64,000 nucleotides of DNA. Origin: Micropruina glycogenica (GTDB lineage: Bacteria; Actinomycetota; Actinomycetes; Propionibacteriales; Propionibacteriaceae). The stretch lies in NCBI RefSeq assembly GCF_039524395.1, contig NZ_BAAAGO010000008.1; one strand, 5' to 3'. The notes beneath the pieces were generated by a model. The model ran no database searches. It was given only the letters and a program-made list of their open reading frames with translations, and was not told the origin of the DNA. Positions 31,908-41,279 of this stretch are shown here, piece after piece. The translations under genes were made by a program, and so were the position numbers. Every line of letters begins with the position of its first letter. The first letter of the stretch is position 1.

Positions 31908-34379
31908 TCACTGCTCGGGCAGGCTGATGTCGTCCGGGGTCTTGTCCGGACGCCACCCGCGCCACACCGGCATGCGCAGCCGGCCCGCCTGCGTCCAGAC
32001 CCCGTAGGTGACCTCGCCGACCAGAATCGGCTCGACCCAGTGGGCGCCCTTGCGATCGGCCGCCGGAATGTCGGGCACCGTCGTCGCAGCCACCTCGATC
32101 TCTGACAGCACCAGCTTGGTGTCGGCCAGGTCCTTCTCGGTGAAGCCTGACCCGACTCGTCCGACGTAGGTGAGCGCGTCGCCGTTAGGCACCGCCATCA
32201 GCAGCGCACCGATGGTGCGGGCGCGGGCGCTCTCGCCGGGCGTCCAGCCGATGATCACCACCTCTTGGGCGAGCAGGTGCTTGATCTTGATCCAGGTGTC
32301 CACCCGGCGGCCCGGCTGATAGACGCTGTCGGGCCGCTTGGCCACCACGCCTTCGAGGCCCAGTTCGCGACTGATCGCCAGGGCCTCGTCGGCGTCGGTG
32401 CCGAGCTGGGTGCTGAGTTGAATGCGGCGGGTGCCGTCGCCGAGCAGTGCGGCCAGTTGCTCACGCCTGGCGGTGTAGGGCTCGTGCAGCTGCGAGCGTC
32501 CGTCGAGCCGAAGCAGGTCGAACACCATGTAGTGCGCCTCGCCGCGGTGTTCGGCCCGGTTCTGCAGCCGCTCGAAACTCGGCCGTCCGTCCGGGTCGAG
32601 AAACACCACCTCGCCGTCGAGCACGGCGTCGTGCGGAGCGATCAGGCGGGCGAGTTCGGCGAGTTCGGGGAAGTCCTTGGTGAGGTCGTGGCCCCGCCTG
32701 CTGGCGAGTCGCACCGCGCCGTCGTTCACCGTAGCCAGAGCCCGGTAGCCGTCCCACTTGACCTCGAACACCCAGTCGCCGTGTTGGACGTCTTGCGCGA
32801 CGCCGGCCGTGGCGAGCATGGGGGCGATGGTGGGGGCCTCGGCGGAGGCGGTCTCGTCACGCTCGACCGCCGGGGACGACTCGGTTGGCGTCGTGGTCGA
32901 GCTTGGAGATCCCGGCGTTCGCCGGGATGACGAAGGGGCGGGCCGGGATGACGATTTGTCATCGGCCGGCGCCATCAGGTGAATCAGCCAGTTCTTCTCG
33001 TCGCCGCCCATCTTCGTGTGCAGCAGCGCGAACCGCCGGGGCACGCCGCCCAAGCCGCCGTCGGGGCGTCCGGTCAGGGTGGCGATCACCTCTTTGCCGT
33101 CGCGCCACTTCTCGAGCTCGAAGGTGCCGGCGTCCCAGATGTCAACGTGCCCGCCGCCGTACTCGCCGCGCGGAATATCGCCCTCGAAGCTGCCGTACTC
33201 GAGCGGGTGGTCTTCGGTCTGCACCGCCAGATGGTTCACCGCCGGGTCGGTCGGTGGGCCTTTGGGTATGGCCCACGACACCAGTACCCCGTCGTGTTCG
33301 AGCCTGAAGTCGTAGTGCAGCCGGCGGGCGTGGTGCTCTTGAATCACGAACGAATTGCCTAGTGGACGAGGTTCCGGACGGTCCGCTGGCACCGGTTCGG
33401 GGGTCTTGGCCGGGTCGCGCATCGAGCGGTAGGTGGTGAGGCGGTCGGGGGTCTCGACGAGCTCGACCGGCGGGGACTCGACGAGCTCGACCGGCGGGAA
33501 CTCGATCGCCGCGAAGGGGTCGCCCATGGATGCGAGCCGCTCCAGCACCTCGTCGAACTCCAGTTGCCGCAGTCCCGGCCCCAGCTCGTCCCAGGTGCGC
33601 GGGGCCGCCACGGTCGGGTGCGCGCGCCCCCGCAGCGAGTAGGGGGCGATGGTGGTCTTTGCGGCGTTGTTCTGGCTCCAGTCGAGCAGCACCCGACCCT
33701 CGCGCAGCTTCTTGTTCATGTCGCTGACCACCAGGTCGGGGCGCATCGCCTCCAACGTGAGGGCCAGCTCGTGCGCCCACGCCGACACCTCGTCGGACGT
33801 CATCTCGCCGCCGAGCGCGGCGTAGAGGTGAATGCCCTTGCTGCCGCTGGTGACCGGCACCGAGGCGAACCCGACCTGATCGAGCACCTCGCGCAGCAAC
33901 TGCGCCACCTCGACGCACTGCTCGATGCCCGCTCCCGCCCCCGGGTCGAGGTCGATCACCAGCCGGTTGGGGGGTTGCCGTTCGCCGTCGAGCACCGTCC
34001 ACTGCGGCACGTGCAGTTCGAGCGCGGCCAACTGCGCCAGCCACACCAGGGTCGCGGCGTCGTCGATCAGCGGGTAGACGTTGTCGCCCTCGGAGTGCTC
34101 GATGGTGAACGTGCGTACCCAGTCGGGCGTCGACTTGGGGTCGAGGTTCTTGTGAAAGAACGGCGTCTGCGGCTGCTCAGGGGTGCCGACGCCGTTGGGC
34201 CAGCGCTTGCGAGTGGCCGGGCGATGCGCCGCGTGCGGCACGAAGTACGGCGCGACGGCCTGGTAGTACGCGATCACGTCGCCCTTGGTGGTGCCCGTCT
34301 CGGGGTACAGCACCTTGTCGAGGTTGGTCACCTTGATCAGGCGACCGTCGACGTCGAGGTGCTGATCGGCCGGGCTCAT
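31908..34379 (-). CDS. ligD: Multifunctional DNA ligase D (Pol-PE-Lig)
   Basis: An 823-residue non-homologous end-joining enzyme. Residues about 1-285 form the primase-polymerase domain (KVTNLDKVLYPETGTTKGDV; catalytic RLVIDLDPG). Residues about 325-470 form the 3'-phosphoesterase (NSFVIQEHHARRLHYDFRLE, HDGVLVSWAIPKGP). Residues about 510-823 form the ligase, with nucleotidyl Lys541 in FEVKWDGYRA. The two linkers contain translated repeats: ELVE-type family A residues near 290-309 and SSRRTPGSPSS from family B near 474-494. No ku gene is present in this window. The ATG at 34379 is divergent from the YdeI-like gene, only 46 bases away. Confidence 0.93.
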   Translation of the reverse strand: MSPADQHLDVDGRLIKVTNLDKVLYPETGTTKGDVIAYYQAVAPYFVPHAAHRPATRKRWPNGVGTPEQPQTPFFHKNLDPKSTPDWVRTFTIEHSEGDNVYPLIDDAATLVWLAQLAALELHVPQWTVLDGERQPPNRLVIDLDPGAGAGIEQCVEVAQLLREVLDQVGFASVPVTSGSKGIHLYAALGGEMTSDEVSAWAHELALTLEAMRPDLVVSDMNKKLREGRVLLDWSQNNAAKTTIAPYSLRGRAHPTVAAPRTWDELGPGLRQLEFDEVLERLASMGDPFAAIEFPPVELVESPPVELVETPDRLTTYRSMRDPAKTPEPVPADRPEPRPLGNSFVIQEHHARRLHYDFRLEHDGVLVSWAIPKGPPTDPAVNHLAVQTEDHPLEYGSFEGDIPRGEYGGGHVDIWDAGTFELEKWRDGKEVIATLTGRPDGGLGGVPRRFALLHTKMGGDEKNWLIHLMAPADDKSSSRPAPSSSRRTPGSPSSTTTPTESSPAVERDETASAEAPTIAPMLATAGVAQDVQHGDWVFEVKWDGYRALATVNDGAVRLASRRGHDLTKDFPELAELARLIAPHDAVLDGEVVFLDPDGRPSFERLQNRAEHRGEAHYMVFDLLRLDGRSQLHEPYTARREQLAALLGDGTRRIQLSTQLGTDADEALAISRELGLEGVVAKRPDSVYQPGRRVDTWIKIKHLLAQEVVIIGWTPGESARARTIGALLMAVPNGDALTYVGRVGSGFTEKDLADTKLVLSEIEVAATTVPDIPAADRKGAHWVEPILVGEVTYGVWTQAGRLRMPVWRGWRPDKTPDDISLPEQ
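32900..32957. repeat. Family B repeat inside ligD
   Basis: agatcccggcgttcgccggg followed by atgacgaaggggcgggccgggatgac lies in frame within ligD and encodes the SSRRTPGSPSS linker before the ligase domain. The bases match intergenic family B units closely, implying recent insertion. Confidence 0.8.
33450..33512. repeat. Family A repeats inside ligD
   Basis: Two tandem copies of ctcgacgagctcgaccggcg lie in frame in ligD and encode the repeated PPVELVE segments that join the polymerase and phosphoesterase domains. The copy spacing is 27 bases, a multiple of three, so the frame is kept. Confidence 0.8.
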
Positions 34380-34425
34380 GGCGGCCAGTCTGGCACCCGT
34401 GCGACGGCGCTGGCAGGGTGAGCGC

Positions 34426-34884
34426 ATGGCGACTCTGGAGTTGACCCGGGTGCTGGCACCCCGCGGACCGGCCGGTGCACTGGTGCTCACCGACGAAGAG
34501 GTCGCCGTGCTGGGCGGCGGCAAGCGCGCCGGGGTGCTGGTGCGTGTGGGTGACCGCGAGGCGCGGTTGCGGCTGGGCGTGATGGGCGTCGAGAACCTGA
34601 TCGGCATGAGCAAGGCGACCCGCACCGACCTGGGGCCCGAGGTGGGCCAGCAGGTCACGGCAACCATCACCGTCGACGAGGCGCCGCGCGAGGTCGACGT
34701 GCCCGACGACCTGGCCGTCGCGCTGGCCGGGGACGCCGCCGCCAAGGACGCCTTCGAGGCCCTGCCCTTCAGCGCACGCAAAGAGTTCGCGGTCTGGGTG
34801 GGCGGGGCGAAACGTGCCGACACTCGTGCGCGTCGGCTGGAGGACACGCTGCGCCTGCTGCACGAGGGGAAGCGCCTCAGCTAG
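34426..34884 (+). CDS. YdeI/OmpD-associated (DUF1905 plus YdeI) family protein
   Basis: A 152-residue protein. The N-terminal half resembles the DUF1905 barrel (LVRVGDREARLRLGVMGVEN, GQQVTATITVDEAPREVDVP). The C-terminal 45 residues carry the YdeI-type helical segment FEALPFSARKEFAVWVGGAK, then ADTRARRLEDTLRLLHEGKR. Homologues have been linked to antimicrobial-peptide tolerance, but the function is not settled. It is divergent from ligD with a 46-base gap. Confidence 0.82.
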   Translation: MATLELTRVLAPRGPAGALVLTDEEVAVLGGGKRAGVLVRVGDREARLRLGVMGVENLIGMSKATRTDLGPEVGQQVTATITVDEAPREVDVPDDLAVALAGDAAAKDAFEALPFSARKEFAVWVGGAKRADTRARRLEDTLRLLHEGKRLS

Positions 34885-35454
34885 GCGCTCCTCGCGCCGA
34901 AGAGCGAGCGCTCGCGGTGCCGACCTGCCGACTCTTTCGGCCCGTCGTGATCGGTCGGGGTCGGTTTTCGGCGGAAAGTCGGATGCCCACCACCGCGACC
35001 AGGTGAGCAACCTCTGACCGTCCATCGACCCCCAGCCAATGCGACTTGACCGCAACCGAATGACGGTTCCGAGTGCCAGCCCAAGCAGCTCCAGCGCATC
35101 ACCGACGGGTCGCGGTGCGGCGTGCCGCCCAAACCACCTGATTCTGACGGGCTGGACGATCGGGTTCGGCCGCTGGGTGCGGCGCGCCGGCAAGGAGCGC
35201 GCCCGCCGTCAGGTGGGGGTAACACGGGCAGCACCCGCGAGGCGTCCGACTGGGACAGCTTTGTACGTGCCACTCCGGTCTCTGGTCGGGTTCGGTCGAG
35301 ACCCGCGCTGGTCGGGCTCGGTCGAGACCTGCGCTGGGTCGGGCTCGGTCAAGACCTGCGCCGGTCGGGGTTTTGACGCACTCGATCAGCGGGACGGGCG
35401 TCGGCCGGCTCGGCGGCGTCCGGTCGCTTTCGCATCGCATGGAAGACTCACCCC
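34885..35454. other. 570-base gap with a 26-base tandem repeat
   Basis: No gene can be supported in this gap. From 35284 to about 35385 there are three to four tandem copies of a unit of about 26 bases (ggtcgggctcggtcgagacc plus tgcgct), a family A derivative. The left part (34885-35280) holds only GC-rich sequence with no recognisable motif. Confidence 0.55.
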
Positions 35455-36288
35455 ATGCAGTGGGGTGACCGCGACGGCTACGTCAAAGAGTCCACCTGGG
35501 CCACCCTGCCCGCAGTGCTGCTGGGGCTGGGGGCGATGTTTCTGCTGGTGTACCACCAGTACACCTTGGGCTACCTCCTGGTGGCGTGCGGCCTGTTCGG
35601 CGCCTGGCTGTGCGACTTCACCACCTTGTCGGTCGGGTTGCTCGCCGACATCACCACGGTGGCGACCGGTGTGGTGATTCTGAGCCTGTCCGACCTGGCG
35701 GCCGACCTGTCGAACCTGGGCATGCTGCGCTTCGCCGTGGTGCTCGGCGGTGCCGTCGCCGTGCCGTACGCGCTGCACCGCTGGGTGTTTCGCGCCGAGC
35801 CGGTCAAGTTTCCGTGGGGCGGGTGGCGCTGGAACCGCGCCCAGTGGACGTACCTGGCCGCCGTCGTGGTGGTCGGCTACCTGGTGCTGCCGTGGTACTT
35901 CATCAGCACCGGCGTGTACCTCAACTGGCCGCCGGTGCACACCCCCGACCAGGTCGTCCGGCTGTTCATCGGCGTGAACGCCGTCGGAATCTGGGACGAG
36001 CTGTTCTTCATCTGCATCGTCTTCACCCTGTACCGGCGGCACTTCAAGCTGTGGCAGGCGAACCTGCTGCAGGCGATGATCTTCGTGTCGTTTCTGTGGG
36101 AACTGGGCTACCAGTCGTGGGGCCCCCTGCTCACCATTCCGTTCGCTCTGGTACAGGGCGCCATCTTTCAGCTGACCAAGAACCTGGCCTACGTGATAAC
36201 CGTGCACCTGTTGTTCGACCTGGTGGTGTTCTTGGTGCTGATCCACGGGCACAATCCTGCTTGGCCGCACATCTTCATCACCGCCTAG
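35455..36288 (+). CDS. Multi-pass membrane protein, divergent CPBP-like
   Basis: A 277-residue protein with about eight hydrophobic helices. The segment VNAVGIWDELFFICIVFTLY resembles the CPBP motif 1, with Asp in place of the first Glu and no FFRG arginine at the usual place. VITVHLLFDLVVFL resembles the later His-containing motif. It may be a CPBP relative lacking protease activity. A CCTAGGAG ribosome site overlaps its stop region, and galM starts nine bases on, suggesting cotranscription. Confidence 0.65.
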   Translation: MQWGDRDGYVKESTWATLPAVLLGLGAMFLLVYHQYTLGYLLVACGLFGAWLCDFTTLSVGLLADITTVATGVVILSLSDLAADLSNLGMLRFAVVLGGAVAVPYALHRWVFRAEPVKFPWGGWRWNRAQWTYLAAVVVVGYLVLPWYFISTGVYLNWPPVHTPDQVVRLFIGVNAVGIWDELFFICIVFTLYRRHFKLWQANLLQAMIFVSFLWELGYQSWGPLLTIPFALVQGAIFQLTKNLAYVITVHLLFDLVVFLVLIHGHNPAWPHIFITA

Positions 36289-36296
36289 GAGCCCTC

Positions 36297-37283
36297 GTGT
36301 CCCGGTCCCTGCCCTCCCCCGTGCCGTTCGGCAGCGTCAACGGCGAGCCGGTTGAGCTCGTCCGCCTCGAAGCCGACGACCTGGCCGTCGAGTTGTTGTC
36401 GATCGGCGCCGCCGTGCATCGGGTGGTGGTGGCCGGACGCGACGTGGCGCTCGGTCACCCCGACGCCCAGGGCTACGCCGACTCGATGTTCTGCATCGGC
36501 CTCACCATCGGACGGTTCGCCAACCGCATCGGCGGCGCCCGGTTCACGTTGGACGGTTCCCGCTACATTCTGAGCGCCAACGAGGGCGCCAGCACGTTGC
36601 ACGGAGGCCCGGACGGCTTTCACCGACGGGTCTGGACGATCACCGAGGTGGGGCCCGATTCGGTGACGTTCGGCATCGTCAGCGCCGATGGCGATCAGGG
36701 CTTTCCGGGCGAGCTGACGGCGTCGGTGCGGTACACGATCGCGCCGGGTGAGCTGCGCATGACCTATTCGGCCACCACCACCGCGCCCACCGTGGTGAAC
36801 TTCACCAACCACAGTTACTTCAACGCAGCTGGCGAGGCGTCCGGCTCTACCGACGAGCAGCTGATCGCGGTGCCGGGCGCGCAGGTGGTCGAGGTGAACG
36901 ATGAGCTGATCCCCACTGGACGGCTCGTTCCCGTCGGTTTGCACGATCTGCGCACCCCACGGCGCATCGTGGACGCCGCCCCGCTCGACACCTGCTTCGT
37001 GGTGGACGGCGAGCCGGGCACGCTGCGTCCACACGCCACGTTGAGTGCCACCGACCTGGCCATCGACGTGCTGAGCGACCAGCCGGGCATTCAGCTGTAC
37101 ACCGCCGACGTGATGAACGACGTGCCGGGGCTCACGGGCACGTACGGCCCGCGGTCGGGTTTGGCGCTCGAGACCCAGAACTTTCCCGACGCCCCCAACC
37201 ACGAGGGCTTTCCGAACTCGGTGCTGCGCCCGGGTGAGCAGTTCACGAGCACGACGATCTGGCGGTTCCGCCCGCTCGGCTGA
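36297..37283 (+). CDS. galM: Aldose 1-epimerase (galactose mutarotase)
   Basis: A 328-residue beta-sandwich enzyme that interconverts alpha and beta anomers of galactose and other aldoses. The catalytic base/acid pair is His172 in TNHSYFNAAG and Glu292 in GLALETQNFPDAPNHEGFP. RFANRIGGARFTLDG near the N-terminus is the substrate-arginine region. The GTG at 36297 follows GGAG by eight bases. The enzyme could serve lactose use by LacZ, but the genes are 29 kb apart. Confidence 0.9.
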   Translation: MSRSLPSPVPFGSVNGEPVELVRLEADDLAVELLSIGAAVHRVVVAGRDVALGHPDAQGYADSMFCIGLTIGRFANRIGGARFTLDGSRYILSANEGASTLHGGPDGFHRRVWTITEVGPDSVTFGIVSADGDQGFPGELTASVRYTIAPGELRMTYSATTTAPTVVNFTNHSYFNAAGEASGSTDEQLIAVPGAQVVEVNDELIPTGRLVPVGLHDLRTPRRIVDAAPLDTCFVVDGEPGTLRPHATLSATDLAIDVLSDQPGIQLYTADVMNDVPGLTGTYGPRSGLALETQNFPDAPNHEGFPNSVLRPGEQFTSTTIWRFRPLG

Positions 37284-37305
37284 CCGTTATCGGGTCACGT
37301 GACGC

Positions 37306-37340
37306 GAGTTGGGGACGGTTCCTATCCTGCGCCAACAGGT
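37306..37340. repeat. Family C motif (GGGGACGGTTCC)
   Basis: agttggggacggttcctatc followed by ctgcgccaac forms a GTTG/CAAC-bounded element between convergent genes. The GGGGACGGTTCC core recurs near 38045, 42331, 42384, 42518, 42563 and 47323. Confidence 0.55.
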
Positions 37341-37360
37341 ACAGTGGCGCGAACGCACCG

Positions 37361-37894
37361 CTACGCGGCCAGCAGCAGCGCCAGCACGGCGGTGTCGGCG
37401 TCTTCGTTGGGGTCGATGCCCGCGCGGCTGACCATGCGGGCGATGTTGCCACGACGGTCGGCCTCGACCCAGGCGGCGCGGTGATCGAGGCCCAGGTGCG
37501 GAAGGCCCGGCAGCAGCACGCACCCGGCGGCCACGTCGTCCTGCTCGGGCAGCGACGGACGAATCTCGCTCGGCGGGTGCAGCACGATCAGCCCGGGCGG
37601 CTGGTGGGCCGCGAACTGGCCGGGCAGCACCGCGTTCTGCCCCACCACCGGACCCTCGGCGATCACCAGCCCGACGGCCCCCGGGTGGGACGACTCGGGC
37701 CGCTCTTCACGCACCCGAAACACGGTGCTGGTGAGCAGCATGCCGGGCACACTCGCCACCCGCACCGCGAGCAGCAGAAAGCGCGCCCACTCCACGGTGC
37801 TGGCCGGCCAGCGGCCGGACACCAGAAAGCCGCTGAGCACGCCCTGGGCCTGGAAGGGCGACACCTCGACCGAAATATCGTCATGTTCATGCAT
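37361..37894 (-). CDS. Hypothetical protein
   Basis: A 177-residue soluble protein with no recognised domain. The ATG at 37894 follows a strong AGGAGG ribosome site by six bases, which supports that it is expressed. It begins MHEHDDISVEVSPFQAQGVL and shows alternating hydrophobic strands (FLLLAVRVASVPGMLLTSTV, GAVGLVIAEGPVVG) with a C-terminal helix (ADTAVLALLLAA). A beta-rich fold is likely. The gene is convergent with galM. Confidence 0.6.
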   Translation of the reverse strand: MHEHDDISVEVSPFQAQGVLSGFLVSGRWPASTVEWARFLLLAVRVASVPGMLLTSTVFRVREERPESSHPGAVGLVIAEGPVVGQNAVLPGQFAAHQPPGLIVLHPPSEIRPSLPEQDDVAAGCVLLPGLPHLGLDHRAAWVEADRRGNIARMVSRAGIDPNEDADTAVLALLLAA

Positions 37895-38215
37895 CTCGAC
37901 CTCCTGTAGCAGCCATACCGGAGTTGGCCACATGGTGAATCACATCGGTGTTGGCACACAAGCCCCCGAGAGTGCCAACCTGATGCGCCACATGAGGGTC
38001 CTGGGCGACCGGCTGATACCCGACCAGCCGTTCAGCGAACCGAAAGAACCGTCCCCTGGAGTTCAGGGGACAGTTCTTCTGGTCACCGCTCCCTCGGTCA
38101 CCCCTGACGAGATATTTTCGTTCAGAGCTGAAATCTGACCGTAATAAATCTCTCGCATGGATCATCGTGATGCCGATGCTGGCGCTAGCCTTGTCCATTA
38201 TGTGAGAATCTCTGC
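37895..38215. other. Intergenic region with family C palindrome
   Basis: agaaccgtcccctgga (38045-38060) pairs at 13 of 16 positions with ttcaggggacagttct (38062-38077), a compact hairpin containing the family C core. Downstream, 38110-38200 is comparatively AT-rich (ccgtaataaatctctcgcat) and probably holds the promoter of the DUF6421 gene. No coding sequence is supported. Confidence 0.5.
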
Positions 38216-39592
38216 ATGACGACCGTTGCTGATGTTGAAGTCTCGGCCCTCACCGGCCACCCCGCGTGGTTGCGACTGAAGGCGGCCGCCACCGAACTGC
38301 AGACCCTGCAGGCGGCCAATGGAGCCATTGACGAACCGGGCGACCACGTCCACGCCCGCGAACTTCTCACCACGCTCACCAGCGCCATCGCCGAACTGGC
38401 GCCCCTGTTCGCCCATGACGCCGCCTACCTGGACGCCCTGCAGGCCGACTTCGCGCGGTGGGCGTCCGAGGGCTTCGGCGTGCCCGACTTCTACGACTCG
38501 CTGGTGCTGTTCCAGCCCCAGCAGCTTCGAGTGGACGGCCTGACCCACCTCGTGATCTTTCCGATGTACACCCAGAACGGCTCGCGCAGCCGGCTGGTTG
38601 AGGCCGTGCTCGTACAGGTGATCTGGCCCGACTTCGTGGCGGAGCTCGAGGCCACCGACTACAGCAACAAGCTGTTCGTACCGATTCGTTTTCTTGACTT
38701 CACCGCGGGCTACGACACCAACTCGGCCGTCCTGTTCCCCGAGACCGTCGCGATGCGGCAGATTCCCACCTTCACCTGGGGCGCGATCTTCGCCGACCGC
38801 GAGGCCGCTCGGTTCCGCCGGGTGCTCGGCGCTGCCGTCGAGGTGACCAAGCTCGACCTGCCGCCCGAGGCCGCCGAACTGCTCGACGATCAGCAACTCG
38901 CTGAAGAGACCTTCGTGATGTGGGACCTGATTCACGACCGCACCCACATGCGCGGCGACCTGCCGTTCGACCCGTTCATGATCAAGCAGCGCATGCCGTT
39001 CTTTCTGTACTCGCTCGAAGAACTGCGCTGCGACCTGACCGCGTTTCGCGAGTCGGTGGCGATCGATCGCCGCATCGCCGCCCTGGCCGAGCCCACCGCC
39101 GAGCAGCTCGAACTGGCCCACCACGCCCGGCTCGTGCAGTACTGCGTGATCTTCGACCGCATCTTCCGCTTCGCGATCACCGGCAACCGGGTGCGCAATT
39201 ACGACGGCCTCGGCGGCCAGCTGCTGTTCGCCTGGCTGCACCAGCACCACGTGCTGCACTGGACCGACACCCAGCTCGCCTTCGAGTGGGATCGGGTGCC
39301 CGACTGCGTCAACGAACTGGGCGCCGCCATCGAGCACCTCTACTGGCGCTCCATCGACCGCCCCAAGATCTCGCACTGGCTGGCCGCCTACGAACTCGTG
39401 GCCGCCACCGTCGAGCCGCACCCCGCCTCGGCCTGGAAGGCCGGTGACCTGCCGCTGAAGGGGCTCCCCCGCGAACTCACCGACCTCGTGATGGACGACG
39501 AGTTTCCGCTCAGCATGTTCTACGAGGCGTTCGAGAAGAAGATGCGTGACGTGATCGCATCGACTTCGGGCATCACCGGAACCTCGGCCTGA
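38216..39592 (+). CDS. DUF6421-family protein
   Basis: A 458-residue cytosolic protein of a large actinobacterial family without known function. Conserved-looking blocks include FVPIRFLDFTAGYDTNSAVL, TFTWGAIFADREAARFRRVL, MWDLIHDRTHMRGDLPFDPF and RNYDGLGGQLLFAWLHQHHV. The WDLIHDRTHMRGD segment holds a HxxxH pair that could bind metal, but this is inference. The stop overlaps the ATG of an SDR gene (TGATG), and this gene pair is, as far as I recall, kept in other Actinobacteria, which suggests a shared pathway. Confidence 0.78.
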   Translation: MTTVADVEVSALTGHPAWLRLKAAATELQTLQAANGAIDEPGDHVHARELLTTLTSAIAELAPLFAHDAAYLDALQADFARWASEGFGVPDFYDSLVLFQPQQLRVDGLTHLVIFPMYTQNGSRSRLVEAVLVQVIWPDFVAELEATDYSNKLFVPIRFLDFTAGYDTNSAVLFPETVAMRQIPTFTWGAIFADREAARFRRVLGAAVEVTKLDLPPEAAELLDDQQLAEETFVMWDLIHDRTHMRGDLPFDPFMIKQRMPFFLYSLEELRCDLTAFRESVAIDRRIAALAEPTAEQLELAHHARLVQYCVIFDRIFRFAITGNRVRNYDGLGGQLLFAWLHQHHVLHWTDTQLAFEWDRVPDCVNELGAAIEHLYWRSIDRPKISHWLAAYELVAATVEPHPASAWKAGDLPLKGLPRELTDLVMDDEFPLSMFYEAFEKKMRDVIASTSGITGTSA

Positions 39593-40164
39593 TGCGGGTC
39601 GTCATCGCGGGCTCGGGCAGCGCACTGGGCGACGCCACGGCGTCGGCTTTGCGTGACGCCGGGCATGAGGCGATCGAGATCGGGCCCGACGAGTGCGACC
39701 TGCGCGACTTCGCCGCCGTGCAGGCGCTGGCCGAGCGACTGGGCGCCGTGGACGGCGTGATCCACCTGGTCGGTGGCTGGCGCGGAGGCGGTGGACTGGC
39801 CGCCCAGAGCGACGACGACTGGAACTGGCTGCAGACCATGATCGTGGGCACGCTGCGTAACACGACCCGGGCGTTTCTGCCCGCCGTGGCGGCCTCACCG
39901 GCCGGCGTGTTCGCCATCGTGTCGCAGAACGGCGTGGCCAAGCCCACCGCCGGCAACGCCAACTATCTGGCCGCCAAAGCGGCCGCCGAGACCTGGCTGC
40001 TGGCCGTCGGCGATGCAATGAAGAAGGGCGCGGGACGCGTGCACGTCGAACGCGTGATGGCCCTGTATTCGGACGCCGACGTGGCCGCCGAACCTGAACG
40101 CGACTTCAGCCGGCACACGCACGTGCGCGATCTGGGACGCACCCTGGCCGGCCTTTTCGGCTAG
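39592..40164 (+). CDS. Short SDR oxidoreductase, partner of DUF6421
   Basis: A 190-residue, short member of the SDR superfamily. The glycine-rich start is VVIAGSGSALGDATASALRD, the central region holds GVIHLVGGWRGGG and IVSQNGVAKP, and the Tyr-Lys pair lies in NYLAAKAAAE. About 50 residues shorter than classical SDRs, it lacks the C-terminal substrate lid. It is translationally coupled to the DUF6421 gene and may reduce or oxidise a substrate handled with it. Confidence 0.82.
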   Translation: MRVVIAGSGSALGDATASALRDAGHEAIEIGPDECDLRDFAAVQALAERLGAVDGVIHLVGGWRGGGGLAAQSDDDWNWLQTMIVGTLRNTTRAFLPAVAASPAGVFAIVSQNGVAKPTAGNANYLAAKAAAETWLLAVGDAMKKGAGRVHVERVMALYSDADVAAEPERDFSRHTHVRDLGRTLAGLFG

Positions 40165-40333
40165 ACCCGGCCCACCCCTCGGACTCCGCCCAGCGCACCC
40201 GACACTCGCGAAATCGCTTATCAGACCACTATTGGCCGGCCGATTCCCGAAGTCCCCCCGGTGGGTGACGGCACCGAGTTGGGCTCTGCGACGCAATTCC
40301 TTTAGTGACCCTGTGAAATAACTGAAGAACACT

Positions 40334-41202
40334 AGGTAACGCAGCGCTCAACCACGGCGCAGTCGCCCTGCGAGTACCGCTCAAAGGGGACCAACCTGGA
40401 GTGGAAGGTCGGCGCCACGGTGGTGCGCACCCCGGTCACCACGGCCGCGTGCCCCGACTGCGACGCGCCCAAGACCTGGCCGGGCAAGTGGGCCAACTTC
40501 ACCGACGGCGATCCCGACACGGTGACGTTCGGCCTGGTCAGCGCGGTGACACAGGGTGCCAACGAGACCGTCGTGTTCACCGACTTGCTGGGTGCCGGAC
40601 AGCGACTGAACTGCACGTCGCTCCTGGTGCAAGAGGCCGACGCCATCGACGCGTGGGGCGACATTCAGTTCACCGGCACGTGGACGCCCGACTCGGTGAC
40701 GTGCGACGAAACCGCCGGCACCCTCACCGTGACGGTCACGAGCGCCAGGGCGGGCCAGTACTTCCGCGTGCTGGGCACGGCGATCGCCACCGAGACCCGC
40801 ACGTCGTACACCGACGAGGGCACGATCACCCAACGCGGAGTCACGCAGCCGGTGCAGGCGTCCGCCATCGTCTACAGCGGCGGCGCCGGGGGCGACGGCG
40901 AAACACCCTCGCCGACGCCGACTCCGTCCGAGATCACCGCGACGGCCACCCCAACGCCGACGGAGACCACCCCCAGCGAGACCCCCACCCCCACCGAGAC
41001 CACCCCGGCGGCGAACCCGACGCCGTCTGAGAGCACCGCCACCACGACTCCCAGCACGACCAAGGCGACCAAGACCCCCACCACGCCCACGACGTCGCTG
41101 CCGCAGACCGGCACCGACGCCAGCGCCCTGGGCGCGGGGGTCGGTCTGCTGCTGGTCGTGATGGGCAGTGGGGCTCTGCTTGCCGCGCGCCGGCGGCGCT
41201 GA
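40334..41202 (+). pseudogene. 5'-truncated LPXTG cell-wall-anchored protein
   Basis: The frame opens just after an in-frame TAG and has no signal peptide: CEYRSKGTNLEWKVGATVVR leads into a beta-rich region with cysteine pairs (ACPDCD, LNCTSL, SVTCDE). A Pro/Thr-rich stalk (TPTPTETTPSETPTPTETTP) follows, then a sortase signal LPQTGTDASALGAGVGLLLV and an Arg tail. A functional surface protein would need an export signal, so the N-terminus has been lost; a GTG at 40420 could start a cytosolic stub. No sortase gene lies in this window. Confidence 0.75.
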
Positions 41203-41279
41203 GCCTCACCACGACGTGGGGAGTTCGGGGCAAGCCGAACCCCCCACGTCCCATTCACGGCGGGTGGAATAATCGCCGG

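Noticed and set aside
31908..34884. NHEJ operon with Ku
   Set aside because: LigD is present, but neither neighbour is Ku. The divergent gene is YdeI/OmpD-associated-like.
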